Notes: a model not told the origin generated them from the sequence alone. 64,000 bases of DNA from Planctomycetota bacterium (GCA_016350165.1 CP066225.1:3782001-3846000); one strand, 5' to 3'; shown: positions 16,951 to 25,805, counted from the stretch's first letter. Numbers and translations: made by a program.

Positions 16951-18957
16951 TTATGATCTGCCGAACTGTTTCTCCAGATCCTTCAGCGACAATCTCAAAC
17001 TCGTCGGCCGACCATGTGGGCAATTGCTTGTCCGCTCGAACTGCTCGCGTTGCGCAAGTAGTTCTGCCAACTGATCTTCCGTCATATTGTCACCCGCCTT
17101 GATTGCCGCTTTGCACGACATCATATCCAGCACCTCATGCAGCGCGTTCTCCTCGGCCGATGGATCACTCACCGAAATCGCCCCATCCAAAGCCTTGTCG
17201 ATCAGCTCCCTCATAAACGGCACCGCTTCCACTTTTCTTGAATATAAGAAGGATGGAAATGCTTGAATAGCAACAACTTGTGGCCCAATCGGCTCAATCT
17301 CAATCCCCAATCTCACCAGCAGAGGCTTCAATTCCTCCAGCAAATCTTGTTCGCGCTCGCTTGCATCCAGAATCTCAGGCATCAGTAACCTCTGTGACTC
17401 CAAAGGCTTAGCATCTTCTTTATTCGCTGACCCCAACACGCGAGCGGTTAGCTTCTCAAACATGATTCGTTCATGTAGTGCATGTTGATCGATGATCAGA
17501 ATACCTTGCTCATCTTCTGTAACCACATAACTGTTATGGATTTGCAGGATTTTCACTGGCCGCAGATTCATCGCAGGCTCGCTCGTCAGTCCGCCCATCA
17601 CGCTTGGGGTCGCTACGTCTGTAGCCCCCATATCAGTTGCAGAACCCGTTTCACTTTCACTCGAAATCACGTCCGAGGTCGGCAAAACCTCACCGGTTTC
17701 TGTGTCGATAACCTCTTTGCCAGTAACATCTTGCATGTACTGATCTTTGAGTAGCGGCGCCTGAGCGGCGGCCTCGGTCTCAATCGCGCGGCGAACCTCT
17801 TGGTACGCAAACCCCTTCTGTTTCGGGGCCATATCTTTAAAGTAATTCACAAATGCTTGTGTCGCCTCAGTTTGTGAGACTTTTTCCTGCACCGGTGCTT
17901 TAAATACTGGTGCTTCATCACCTGTCAGCTTCGCCGTCGGCATCAGGTCGTGATCCAGCAGGCATTGACGGATCGCATTGCGTACTAAGCCAAAGTACTG
18001 CTTAGGTTTACGGAAACGCACCTCGGCTTTGGTTGGGTGAACATTCACGTCCACGTCCTCTGCTGGCATCTCAATGAATACGGCTGCAACCGGAGTTCTG
18101 TCAGGTGGAATTAGGCCGCGATACGCTTCGCGTACCGCATGAATCAGGTTGCGATCTTTTATAACTCGCCCATTGATACAGAGATACAGAAATTTGTTCG
18201 TTGATCGGGCGATTTCAGGCAGGCCCGCCATGCCCCAGAGCTTCGCGCCGCCTCGCTCCTCGAGATCCTCGTAGGTGAACTCGAGGAGAGCATCACGTAT
18301 GTCTTTACCCACCAATGAGATAACGCGTTGTGACCGTGTCTGTTTTGGCGGCAGATCCGTCACCTTACGGTCATTATGTGTCAGCCTGAAACCGACTTCA
18401 TGGTGAATCATCGCGATACGGGTGACGATCTCGTTGATGTGCGAAAATTCGGTTGAGGGTTGCCTGAGAAACTTGCGTCGGGCAGGGGTGTTAAAGAACA
18501 AATCACGCACATCGATGATGGTTCCGGGCGCGCAAGCTGCTGGATACGCAGGGTTTAGACGTGATCCCTCAACTTCCAGAACGGCTGCGGATTCAGCGGT
18601 TTTACCATCGCGGGTTGGCCGTGAGGTGATTTTGGTGCGGGATACAGATGAGATGGATGCGAGTGCTTCGCCACGGAAACCCAGCGTATCGATTGCTGCG
18701 AGCTGATCGGGGGACTGCAGTTTTGAGGTCGCATGTGGGGAGACAGCGAGTTCGAGCTCGTCTTCAGCGATACCTAACCCGTTGTCAGCAATGCGGATAA
18801 GTTGATGTCCGCCTTGTTCGATGACGATGTCGATCTGCGTGGCTTGGGCGTCGATGGCGTTTTCGACACATTCTTTAACGACTGATGCGGGGCGTTCGAT
18901 GACCTCGCCAGCGGCGATCTGATTAATGAGCAAAGTTGGCAATTTACGTATCTGCAT
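16951..18957 (-). CDS. mutL: DNA mismatch repair protein MutL
   Basis: 668 residues. The N-terminal GHKL ATPase is complete: IAAGEVIERPASVVKE, then IADNGLGI, then TLGFRGEAL. After a variable linker (about 345-460) the C-terminal dimerisation/endonuclease domain follows, carrying DQHALHERIMFE, which fits the DQHAx2Ex4E metal-binding endonuclease motif, and CPHGRPT near the end. MutL of this type nicks the strand to be repaired after MutS recognition. The base composition of the plus strand switches from C-rich to G-rich inside this gene, at about 18.3-18.5 kb. Confidence 0.95.
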   Translation of the reverse strand: MQIRKLPTLLINQIAAGEVIERPASVVKECVENAIDAQATQIDIVIEQGGHQLIRIADNGLGIAEDELELAVSPHATSKLQSPDQLAAIDTLGFRGEALASISSVSRTKITSRPTRDGKTAESAAVLEVEGSRLNPAYPAACAPGTIIDVRDLFFNTPARRKFLRQPSTEFSHINEIVTRIAMIHHEVGFRLTHNDRKVTDLPPKQTRSQRVISLVGKDIRDALLEFTYEDLEERGGAKLWGMAGLPEIARSTNKFLYLCINGRVIKDRNLIHAVREAYRGLIPPDRTPVAAVFIEMPAEDVDVNVHPTKAEVRFRKPKQYFGLVRNAIRQCLLDHDLMPTAKLTGDEAPVFKAPVQEKVSQTEATQAFVNYFKDMAPKQKGFAYQEVRRAIETEAAAQAPLLKDQYMQDVTGKEVIDTETGEVLPTSDVISSESETGSATDMGATDVATPSVMGGLTSEPAMNLRPVKILQIHNSYVVTEDEQGILIIDQHALHERIMFEKLTARVLGSANKEDAKPLESQRLLMPEILDASEREQDLLEELKPLLVRLGIEIEPIGPQVVAIQAFPSFLYSRKVEAVPFMRELIDKALDGAISVSDPSAEENALHEVLDMMSCKAAIKAGDNMTEDQLAELLAQREQFERTSNCPHGRPTSLRLSLKDLEKQFGRS

Positions 18958-19112
18958 GTGGGCTATGTTAAATGGGCAGTGCAGGGTTTGCTAGTTGTGA
19001 AGTGAGATTGAGGTTAGCTGTGGAGATGTGCTGATGATGTGTTTGGGCGGGGAAGTGGAGAATGTGTGTTTGGTGAAAGTCGTTTGGGGTGTGTATGTCG
19101 AGAGTGAGTGAG

Positions 19113-19127
19113 CTAATCGAAGGTTAG
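19113..19127 (+). repeat. Dispersed palindrome, degenerate copy
   Basis: CTAATCGAAGGTTAG, one change from perfect arm symmetry, in the non-coding region between mutL and the sorted protein gene. Confidence 0.6.
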
Positions 19128-19162
19128 ATGACTGTTGTGGCGTGCGGGACAGTTGTTAGAGG

Positions 19163-19177
19163 CTAATCAATGGTTAG
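19163..19177 (+). repeat. Dispersed palindrome, degenerate copy
   Basis: CTAATCAATGGTTAG, 50 bases from the previous copy, same single change (GGTTAG) in the right arm. Confidence 0.65.
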
Positions 19178-19822
19178 AGAAGTTGGGCATAGGTCGAAGA
19201 GTCTGATCAAGAGCGCGGTTTTGATGTTTATGAAGGGGGGATGAGATCATGAAAGTGGTCATGAATGTCGTAAAAATAGATAGTGTACCTGATGGGTTGG
19301 GGGGAATTATGAGACAGGGTGTGATTGAAGTTTGCGGTGGTGTTTAAAAAGAATAGAGGTCTATCAGTCGATTAGAAGGTCTGAATTGGTTGTGTCAGGT
19401 ATGACTAAGCTGTTTGGCGAAGTGAGTTTTTGAGGCGAAGCGTTAGATTTTTAGGTGGGGGGCTCTTTAAATAAGAGGTAGCCATTGCAGAAAAGAAGAC
19501 TAAGAGACACTTCTGCGTGTGCTTAATCAGCACCACTAATTCAGAGATTCAAAAATCAGGAAAAGGGACACGTGGCATCATGATGTGGCTGCGCGTCAAT
19601 GATCAGATTAATCAATCTGATTTGGATATACATGCCTTTGTTTTTATGAGGGTATTAGTATTCGATCAGATTGAGAATGATTTTGGTTAAGTGTTCAAAT
19701 GTCTAACTTTAGAGCTGTGAGTTGGTAGATGGCTAGGAAGGGATTTTTGGATAAAGGATTTTGATTTAATAGGTAGTGAAATGTATCGAACCTGTTGTTT
19801 GCCACATTCTGTGTGTGAAAGG

Positions 19823-19857
19823 AGTCTGGGTGCATGGTGCTGCGCCCAGACTTTTTC
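19823..19857 (+). terminator. Orphan Rho-independent terminator
   Basis: A perfect 8-bp stem AGTCTGGG/CCCAGACT (19823-19830, 19845-19852) followed by five T. It lies about 80 bases before the start of the sorted protein gene. Either it ends an unseen upstream transcript or it acts as an attenuator in the leader of 19936. Confidence 0.7.
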
Positions 19858-19935
19858 TATGTGAATTGTGGGTGAATTTATAGAGGTAAAAAGAGAATTT
19901 TTACTTTATTAGTTTTCTCTGAAAAAGGAGACTCT

Positions 19936-20712
19936 ATGAGGAAACGCACATTAGGGAAGACGGTATTGGCTGCGTCGGCCATGGCTATGCCGCTCTATTT
20001 GACGGATAGTGCAGAAGCAGTATCCACACACTTAATTGCTGATTTTGGCAATAGTGGGTATGTGGTTCCGTCGAATGATATTGGTGGCGATAGTCCTGGG
20101 CCGACACAATCTGCATTGTCGGCAGGTTATTCGTTTACTGTTGATGAAGCTGGACTGTATTTTACAGATTTGGCGAAATTATCAGGCGAAACGGGCGCTA
20201 CAGAAACGGTTGCGTTGTATAACCTAACAACAGGTGAAATTGTTGCATCTGTCACTGATATTGCTGATACTCATCGCGAGTATGAGTTTTATGAGTTTGA
20301 TGCACCGATTGAAGCGCAGGAGGGCCATGAGTATGCGGTGATTGGCCATTACAGTGCAGAATCAGATGTTGCGCGTTGGAACGCGGAAATCTCACATCTT
20401 ACGGATTATGTTAATCAAACATCACCATTGACGTACACAGGTACGTTGGCGTTAGCTGATGAGGATGCTAATCCGATTGATAATGAGTTTTTGACGCCGG
20501 GACAAGGCGCGTATTTAGAATTTTTCTATGACAACTTTGGCAACAGTTTTACTCAAGGCTTAGAACCAGTGCCGTATGGTGCGGTTGATGTTGGTTTTGC
20601 TACGGCAGAGGCATTGGCGGAAGCAGGGATTCTTGTTCCGACGCCGAGCGCTGCTGCTGCGGGCATGATATCGCTTGGCTTGCTGATTCTGAGAAGAAGA
20701 AGTAATGCGTGA
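19936..20712 (+). CDS. Secreted protein with variant PEP-CTERM-like tail (VPTPSA)
   Basis: 258 residues behind a good ribosome site (AAAAAGGAG). Signal peptide of about 28 residues ending SAEA, a beta-rich body with the order S-F-T-V-D-E-A-G-L-Y, T-V-A-L-Y-N and Y-A-V-I-G-H-Y that reads like a jelly-roll or fibronectin-type sandwich, and a C terminus VPTPSAAAAGMISLGLLIL followed by RRRS. This has the layout of a PEP-CTERM signal but with PTPSA instead of PEPAS, so it may be sorted by the same or a second exosortase. Surface-exposed; function unknown. Confidence 0.75.
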   Translation: MRKRTLGKTVLAASAMAMPLYLTDSAEAVSTHLIADFGNSGYVVPSNDIGGDSPGPTQSALSAGYSFTVDEAGLYFTDLAKLSGETGATETVALYNLTTGEIVASVTDIADTHREYEFYEFDAPIEAQEGHEYAVIGHYSAESDVARWNAEISHLTDYVNQTSPLTYTGTLALADEDANPIDNEFLTPGQGAYLEFFYDNFGNSFTQGLEPVPYGAVDVGFATAEALAEAGILVPTPSAAAAGMISLGLLILRRRSNA

Positions 20713-20744
20713 AGTGTGTTTAATGCATAACGAATTTTAAAAGG

Positions 20745-20786
20745 AAGCCTGGCTGCATATATGTGTGGTCAGGCTTTATTTTTTGT
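20745..20786 (+). terminator. Terminator of the sorted protein gene at 19936
   Basis: Stem AAGCCTG (20745-20751) with CAGGCTT (20770-20776) around a loop containing TGCATATATGTGTGG, then a T-rich tail. It overlaps the stop codon of the convergent gene (20776). Confidence 0.7.
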
Positions 20787-21510
20787 TTTGTTCTGAAGGA
20801 GGAATTTTGGTGTGAACGACTAGTTTTCTGATGAGTGCGTGGCGAGCATAGTAGACTTGTTTTCTTGTGATCAGTCTGTTGAACTGGTGGGTTTTGTTTG
20901 GTTTGACTAGTGGTGTAACTAATCTGATTTGTGTGATGAAGTTTTCTTTTTGTTCTTCTTTTCTGGGTTTACGTGGATAGACGGCGATGTAACCTGTGTA
21001 TCTTTCAGGTTGATCGGATTTGTTGATGATGCCGAAGGTGAGGATGATGTAATCTTTTTTAAAGTAGTCGAAGAATGAGGAGGCGTCGCCGTAACGTCTT
21101 TCGTATTCCATGTCGTAGGTTGAGTATTTACGCCAACGTTTTTTGAAGAGGTTGTAGTCTTGGAGTCCCAGATTGTATTTTTCTTTGAGTTTGTATTCGG
21201 TGAGGTCTTTGCGTGTGATTCGTCTGAGTTTGTAGGTGTATTTAAATTGAGGGTTCTCGACGACGTAGGATTCGCTTCTTGAGAGTTTTTCTTTGAGTTC
21301 GTTGTCGTTATCGATTTCCGTCGTGATGTTGGCGAGGGTATTATCGATGTCGGCTGATTGTGTGTCGAGTGATTGCGATTGTGTTTTGAGTTGGGTGAGT
21401 AGCTGATTGATTTGCTGGAGAGAGGAGGAGTTTGCGATGAGTGGTGTGGTGATGAGTAAGACGAGAGGCAACATAATAAGGCGTGAAGATGTTTTATTGA
21501 TTTTTTGCAT
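20776..21510 (-). CDS. Secreted coiled-coil protein of unknown function (paralogue A)
   Basis: 244 residues: a signal peptide ending near PLIAN (about residue 27), a coiled-coil stretch rich in Gln, Leu, Asp and Thr (about 30-75), then a domain opened by Y-T-Y-K-L-R-R-I-T. The neighbour at 21541-22263 has the same order with Y-K-F-R-P-L-T at the same place, so the two are diverged tandem paralogues. No enzymatic motif. Probably periplasmic or extracellular. The stop codon lies in the terminator of the convergent gene. Confidence 0.6.
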   Translation of the reverse strand: MQKINKTSSRLIMLPLVLLITTPLIANSSSLQQINQLLTQLKTQSQSLDTQSADIDNTLANITTEIDNDNELKEKLSRSESYVVENPQFKYTYKLRRITRKDLTEYKLKEKYNLGLQDYNLFKKRWRKYSTYDMEYERRYGDASSFFDYFKKDYIILTFGIINKSDQPERYTGYIAVYPRKPRKEEQKENFITQIRLVTPLVKPNKTHQFNRLITRKQVYYARHALIRKLVVHTKIPPSEQNKK

Positions 21511-21540
21511 GATGATTTGCCTTGGAATAAATGTGCTGAT

Positions 21541-22263
21541 TTAGTAGACTTTTTTGAATGCTTTTTCTGATGAGGCAATTAGGAAGTTGGTTTTTGAGCC
21601 TGCGTTTTCAAAGAAGAGTGTGGTTTGGATGGTGCGTTTGGGTTCGATGTATTCGGTGTTCAAGTTGAGGGTGTCGATGAGTTCTTTCTTGTTGATGAGC
21701 TTGCCTGTGCGTGGCACTTTGTTGATGAGGCTGAGGGAGAGGGCGAGGCGTTGTGATTGGGCGTGCGTGTTTTGGATGGTGATGGTTGCTGCGATGAAAT
21801 TGTCTTTGATGTACTGGTCTGAAGTGAGATCAATTTCGGTCGCTTCATCGGAGTTAACTTTTGCGAGTACACGTTTGTCGGTTTTGAGCGTGCTGATTTC
21901 TTCTTTGGTGAGTGGGCGGAATTTATACCGCATGGTGTATTTGGGTTCGGTGATCTGCTCGTCGGCTTTTTGTTTCTGGTCAAGCAGGGTTTGAAGTTGA
22001 TCAGCTTTGATTGCGAGCGTGTGGTATTTGATTTGAAGTTCGTCGTATTTTTGCTGAAGTGTTTGGAGTTTTTTGAGAACGGAGGCAAGTTGTTCGGGAG
22101 TGACTTTTTCGGAGGTGGTTTGTTGAGATGGCTTGATGGTGGATGTGGTTTCGATTGTGTTCATCGAAACAGTGGGTGAGGCTTGCTGCTCTGCGTGGAG
22201 GGTGAGTGAAAAGAAAAACATAGCGGAGAAGAAGACGCACGCTAGGGGGGATTGAATTTTCAT
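21541..22263 (-). CDS. Secreted coiled-coil protein of unknown function (paralogue B)
   Basis: 240 residues: signal peptide ending LTLHA (about residue 24), a Thr/Ser-rich spacer, a coiled coil of about 55 residues (roughly 55-105, heptads of Leu, Lys and Gln), then a beta-rich domain starting near Y-T-M-R-Y-K-F-R. Same layout as paralogue A 30 bases downstream. Both are probably expressed together and could form a hetero-oligomer through the coiled coils (inference). Confidence 0.6.
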   Translation of the reverse strand: MKIQSPLACVFFSAMFFFSLTLHAEQQASPTVSMNTIETTSTIKPSQQTTSEKVTPEQLASVLKKLQTLQQKYDELQIKYHTLAIKADQLQTLLDQKQKADEQITEPKYTMRYKFRPLTKEEISTLKTDKRVLAKVNSDEATEIDLTSDQYIKDNFIAATITIQNTHAQSQRLALSLSLINKVPRTGKLINKKELIDTLNLNTEYIEPKRTIQTTLFFENAGSKTNFLIASSEKAFKKVY

Positions 22264-22441
22264 GTTTGTTCCCGGAAGTTAGGAGGGACAATTTTGCTTG
22301 GGTCTATTTTAAGAGTTTTGTGTTGTGATGTGTAGGAAAAGCTGAGGGATTGGCGAGCGATTCAGTGCAGAGTGCCAATGAGGCGAAAGGATTTGTGCAT
22401 GTGATGGGGATGAGGCGGGGGAGGAGTAGAGGTGATAGAAT

Positions 22442-23296
22442 GTGAGGATGGTACAGACTTTAAGTGAAATCAAGGGGATGTTGGCGGTTCGTGGATTGCA
22501 TCCTAAGAAGAAGTTCGGGCAGAACTTTTTGCATGATCATAATCATATGCAGCGGATATTGGAGGCTGCGGAGATTGGTGAGGGGGATGTTGTGCTGGAG
22601 GTTGGACCGGGGACGGGGGCGCTGACGGAATGGTTGCTGGAGGCGGGGGCTGAGGTGGTGATGGTGGAAATTGATCGGGATATGGAAGATATCCTGAAGG
22701 AAAGATTGAGTCAGTGGGAAGGGAAGTGGAAGCTGCATGTGGGGAGTGCTTTGAAGAGTAAGCATGAGATTGCGGATGAGGTGGATGAGCTTTTGGGTGG
22801 GAGGGATTTTAAATTGATCGCGAATTTGCCTTACAACGTGGCGAGCCCGCTGCTTGCGAATCTGGCGACGGGGTATGAGAAGATGCAGGGGGCAGTGGTG
22901 ATGATTCAGAAGGAAGTGGCGGATCGTTTGGCAGCGAAGCCGGGAGGGAAGGAGTATGGGGCGCTGGGAATTATTGTGCAGGCGATGTGTGAGGTGGAGG
23001 AGGTGAGCTTTTTGAGTGGTGGGTGTTTTTGGCCTGCTCCGAGGGTTGGGAGTAGTGTGGTGAGTCTGAAGCGACGTGAGAAGGCATTGACGGGGGATGC
23101 GGGGCGGCTTAGCGCGTTTCTGCAGTTGGTGTTCAGTAAACGCCGGAAGCAGTTGGGTGGGGTATTGGGGCGGACGTTTGAGGGGTGGCCTGAGGGGGTG
23201 AATGGGGAGATGCGGTGTGGTGAGTTGAGTGTGGAGCAGCTGGAGGCGTTGTCGGTGGTGTATGCGGCATGGCAGGAAGCTGAGGGTGAGGGGTAA
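22442..23296 (+). CDS. rsmA: 16S rRNA dimethyladenosine transferase
   Basis: 284 residues, the usual size for RsmA/KsgA. FGQNFLHD near residue 27 and the SAM-binding VGPGTGALT near residue 54 are typical, as is the NLPYNVASPLL catalytic segment (N-L-P-Y). The enzyme dimethylates two adjacent adenines near the 3' end of 16S rRNA during small-subunit maturation. The start is a GTG with GAGGTG seven bases upstream; the ATG two codons later is an alternative. Confidence 0.95.
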   Translation: MRMVQTLSEIKGMLAVRGLHPKKKFGQNFLHDHNHMQRILEAAEIGEGDVVLEVGPGTGALTEWLLEAGAEVVMVEIDRDMEDILKERLSQWEGKWKLHVGSALKSKHEIADEVDELLGGRDFKLIANLPYNVASPLLANLATGYEKMQGAVVMIQKEVADRLAAKPGGKEYGALGIIVQAMCEVEEVSFLSGGCFWPAPRVGSSVVSLKRREKALTGDAGRLSAFLQLVFSKRRKQLGGVLGRTFEGWPEGVNGEMRCGELSVEQLEALSVVYAAWQEAEGEG

Positions 23297-23414
23297 AAAG
23301 AGGGAATACTGGTTTGAGGATAGGGGTTGTAGGTGTGTGTAGAATTGTTGAGGGTGTGGTATATGTGACGATTGTCAGGTGTGGGGTGGAAGAAGCATCA
23401 GGAGAATATTGGGT

Positions 23415-24194
23415 ATGCGGATATTGGTAGCGATCCCGGTTTATAACGAAGAGAAGTATGTGACAGGTGTGCTTGCTGAGGTGAGTAAGTATGCGAAGGA
23501 TATTTTGGTGGTGGATGATGGATCGACTGATGCGACGCCGACGCTGTTGGCGAAGCAGACGGTGGATGTGGTGAGACATAAGCGAAATCGAGGCTATGGG
23601 CGAAGTGTACGTGATGCGATTCGTTGGGCGAGTTGTTATGGGTATGACTGGCTGATCACGATGGATTGTGATGAGCAGCATGAGCCAGTGAGTTTGCCTG
23701 ATTTTTATGAGGCGATTGAGAAGGCTGGTGAAAATGGGGCGGACATTATTTCGGGTAGTCGGTATTTGAGGTGTGAGGCGTGCGGTGGAGGGGAACTGGT
23801 ACCTGAGGATCGTCGGAATATTAATAAGACGGTGACGGGATGGGTGAAGGAATCGCTGGGGTATCAGATTACGGATTCGTTCTGTGGGTTTAAGGCATGT
23901 CGTGTGAGTTCGCTTCGTAAGATGCAATTGGATCGGGATGGTTATGCGATACCGTTGCAGTTTTGGGTACAGGCGAAGGCGCATGGTTTGAAGGTTGAAG
24001 AGGTGCCGATCCGGTTGATTTATAATGACCCGAATCGAAGTTTTGGCGCGAAGCTGGATGACCCAGAGCATCGAATCAAGTTGTATCGCGAGGTTTGGGA
24101 GAATGAACTGGCGCGGACAGCGAGCATGCGAGAGAATTGTATTTGTTCTCGCGTGGTTGAGGATGCTGAGAGTAAGATTGAGGTTGCGAAGTAA
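23415..24194 (+). CDS. Family-2 glycosyltransferase
   Basis: 259 residues from the ATG at 23415 (MRILVAIPVYNEE). The GT-A fold signatures are visible: V-D-D-G-S-T-D near residue 40, an R-G-Y-G-R loop and the M-D-C-D-E-Q-H metal-binding DxD-like motif near residue 80. It resembles dolichol/polyprenyl-phosphate sugar transferases of the GT2 family but lacks C-terminal membrane helices, so it probably uses a lipid-phosphate acceptor at the membrane surface (inference). It sits between rsmA and the BshC-like gene on the same strand. Confidence 0.8.
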   Translation: MRILVAIPVYNEEKYVTGVLAEVSKYAKDILVVDDGSTDATPTLLAKQTVDVVRHKRNRGYGRSVRDAIRWASCYGYDWLITMDCDEQHEPVSLPDFYEAIEKAGENGADIISGSRYLRCEACGGGELVPEDRRNINKTVTGWVKESLGYQITDSFCGFKACRVSSLRKMQLDRDGYAIPLQFWVQAKAHGLKVEEVPIRLIYNDPNRSFGAKLDDPEHRIKLYREVWENELARTASMRENCICSRVVEDAESKIEVAK

Positions 24195-24241
24195 TTTTCG
24201 TTTTCGGAGGTTTGTGGATGATTGAGTTGATGTTTGCGAGT

Positions 24242-24256
24242 CTAATCGAGGGTTAG
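24242..24256 (+). repeat. Dispersed palindrome, degenerate copy
   Basis: CTAATCGAGGGTTAG, immediately before the start of the BshC-like gene and 47 bases after the glycosyltransferase stop. Confidence 0.6.
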
Positions 24257-24260
24257 ATTG

Positions 24261-25715
24261 ATGCGGATCATGATTGAGCCAGGACTTTGTGCTTGGGGTG
24301 AGATGGTGGGGGAGGGTGTGGTTGCGGATGATGATGTTGTGGGTTGTATCAATGCGAATGCTGAGCGGCTGGGGACGGGGCGTGTGAATGAGGGTGAGGG
24401 GATTGTTGCGACGGGGCATCAGGCTTGGTTTTGGCATGCGGGGATTTTGGTGAAGGATATTGCTGGGGCGGTTTGGGCTGAGAAACATGGGAAGAAGTTG
24501 GTGCATCTGGTGGTGGATCATGATGTCAATGAAGCACTTAGGCTGCAGGTGCCTGTGGAGAAAGATGGGCGGCTGTACGTACAGACTGTGAGGTTGGGGC
24601 GAGAGCAAGTGGGGATTGCGACGGGGTTTCAAGGGTGTGTGGAAGTTGATGAAGTGTTAAAGAAGGTTGATGAACTGAATGAGCCTGCGAGGGGGGCGTT
24701 GCGTGATGCGTGGGAGCAGGTGAAGAAGGTTGAATGTAAAACACTTGCGGAGCAGGTGGGTGTGGCGCAAGTGAAGTTGATGGAGGCGTATACTGGTGGG
24801 GCGGGGCGTATTGCACTTATATTTTCGAGCGATCTGACGAAGCTGCGATCCTATCAGCGATTGGTTGATGTGATGATGGGGGATGCAGAGCGGTGTGTGC
24901 AGATATATAACGAAGAGGTGAGGAAGCGGGCTGAGGCGGGTGTTGGTGAATTGGTGGTGACACGTGAAGTGGTGGAGTTGCCGTTGTGGGCGGTGAAGGA
25001 TGGGCAACGAAGAAGACGCGTGTTTGCAGATATTGGTGATTCGAGAACGACGTTGCTGGTGGATGAAGCGGGGAATGTTTTGGGGGGTGACTGGACACTT
25101 GCTCCGAAGGCGCTTTTGTTGACGGCTGCGATGCGTAGTGATGTCGTTGGGTGTGAACTGTTTATCCATGGAACAGGTGGCGGGGTTTATGACAAGATTA
25201 CTGAATGTTGGTGGAAACGGTGGCGGGGGTGTGAACTGTGTCCAATGGTGGTGGCGACGGCGGATATGTATTTGGATTTTGATGTGCCTAACTGTGGGTT
25301 AGATGAGCTGCAGGCGGCTGTGTGGTGGGCACATCATGTGGTGCATAATGTGGATCGAGTTGATGGGGTGGTGAATGATGGTGATGGGATGCTGGTTGAA
25401 GAGAAGATATCGTTGCTGGGACATATGAATGATGATCGTGATCGCAGAAGGAGAAGAGCTGCGTTTCGCCGAATTCATGAGATTAATGATTCGCTGGTGG
25501 ATCGGCATCATGATCTGGTTGAAGCTGCGGAGAAGCGGCTGGCGGACGCGAAGGCTGGGGTGAAGAATCGTGAGCTTGCAAAAAGGCGTGATTGGAGTTT
25601 TGTGCTGTATTCCAAGGGGGATTTGATGAAATTAAGAGAAATGGTTGAGGGTGGATGTAGCAAAAATGACAGGTTAGCGGCTGAAAAATGCAAAGATGAA
25701 AATGTTGTGGGATGA
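24261..25715 (+). CDS. BshC-like protein (putative cysteine-adding enzyme family)
   Basis: 484 residues from the ATG at 24261 (a TTG one codon upstream is also open). An N-terminal T-G-H-Q-A-W-F-W-H-A-G segment corresponds to the TGQQ-type nucleotide loop of BshC, the last enzyme of bacillithiol synthesis, and a later L-F-I-H-G-T-G-G-G-V-Y-D segment matches the HGxGGxxYD block of the same family. The C-terminal coiled coil (about 390-450) also fits. No bshA or bshB is in the window, so the call is a family resemblance and the real substrate is uncertain. Confidence 0.5.
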   Translation: MRIMIEPGLCAWGEMVGEGVVADDDVVGCINANAERLGTGRVNEGEGIVATGHQAWFWHAGILVKDIAGAVWAEKHGKKLVHLVVDHDVNEALRLQVPVEKDGRLYVQTVRLGREQVGIATGFQGCVEVDEVLKKVDELNEPARGALRDAWEQVKKVECKTLAEQVGVAQVKLMEAYTGGAGRIALIFSSDLTKLRSYQRLVDVMMGDAERCVQIYNEEVRKRAEAGVGELVVTREVVELPLWAVKDGQRRRRVFADIGDSRTTLLVDEAGNVLGGDWTLAPKALLLTAAMRSDVVGCELFIHGTGGGVYDKITECWWKRWRGCELCPMVVATADMYLDFDVPNCGLDELQAAVWWAHHVVHNVDRVDGVVNDGDGMLVEEKISLLGHMNDDRDRRRRRAAFRRIHEINDSLVDRHHDLVEAAEKRLADAKAGVKNRELAKRRDWSFVLYSKGDLMKLREMVEGGCSKNDRLAAEKCKDENVVG

Positions 25716-25805
25716 ATGTGGGTGAGGGGGTAGAATGGGGCGATGGTTGCGAGGATGGGCGTTGAGCCGGGTCTTGAATAGACGGGGGATACGAAAGGAA
25801 TATCT

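Larger units (their letters stand above)
18958..19935. other. Nearly 1 kb non-coding region, G-rich on plus strand
   Basis: No supported gene in 980 bases. It contains two copies of the dispersed palindrome (19113-19127, 19163-19177), a degenerate one near 19364-19376, and a strong plus-strand terminator at 19823-19857 that has no annotated gene in front of it. That terminator could end a small RNA or short peptide gene in the region; I cannot identify one. Confidence 0.4.

Noticed and set aside
19600-19640. GATTAATCAATC-like string as another copy of the dispersed palindrome
   Set aside because: Arms and spacing do not fit CTAATC-n3-GATTAG; counted as chance.
18300-19935. Possible chromosomal origin at the strand-composition switch
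   Set aside because: No DnaA-box cluster, no dnaA/dnaN/gyrB neighbours, and a second switch of the same sign near 49.8 kb. Kept only as a composition finding.
23133-24632. Long open frame (499 codons) antisense to rsmA, GT2 and the BshC-like gene
   Set aside because: Spans the ends of real genes on the other strand, is rich in His/Pro/Thr/Arg as expected from antisense of G-rich coding DNA, and has no family resemblance.
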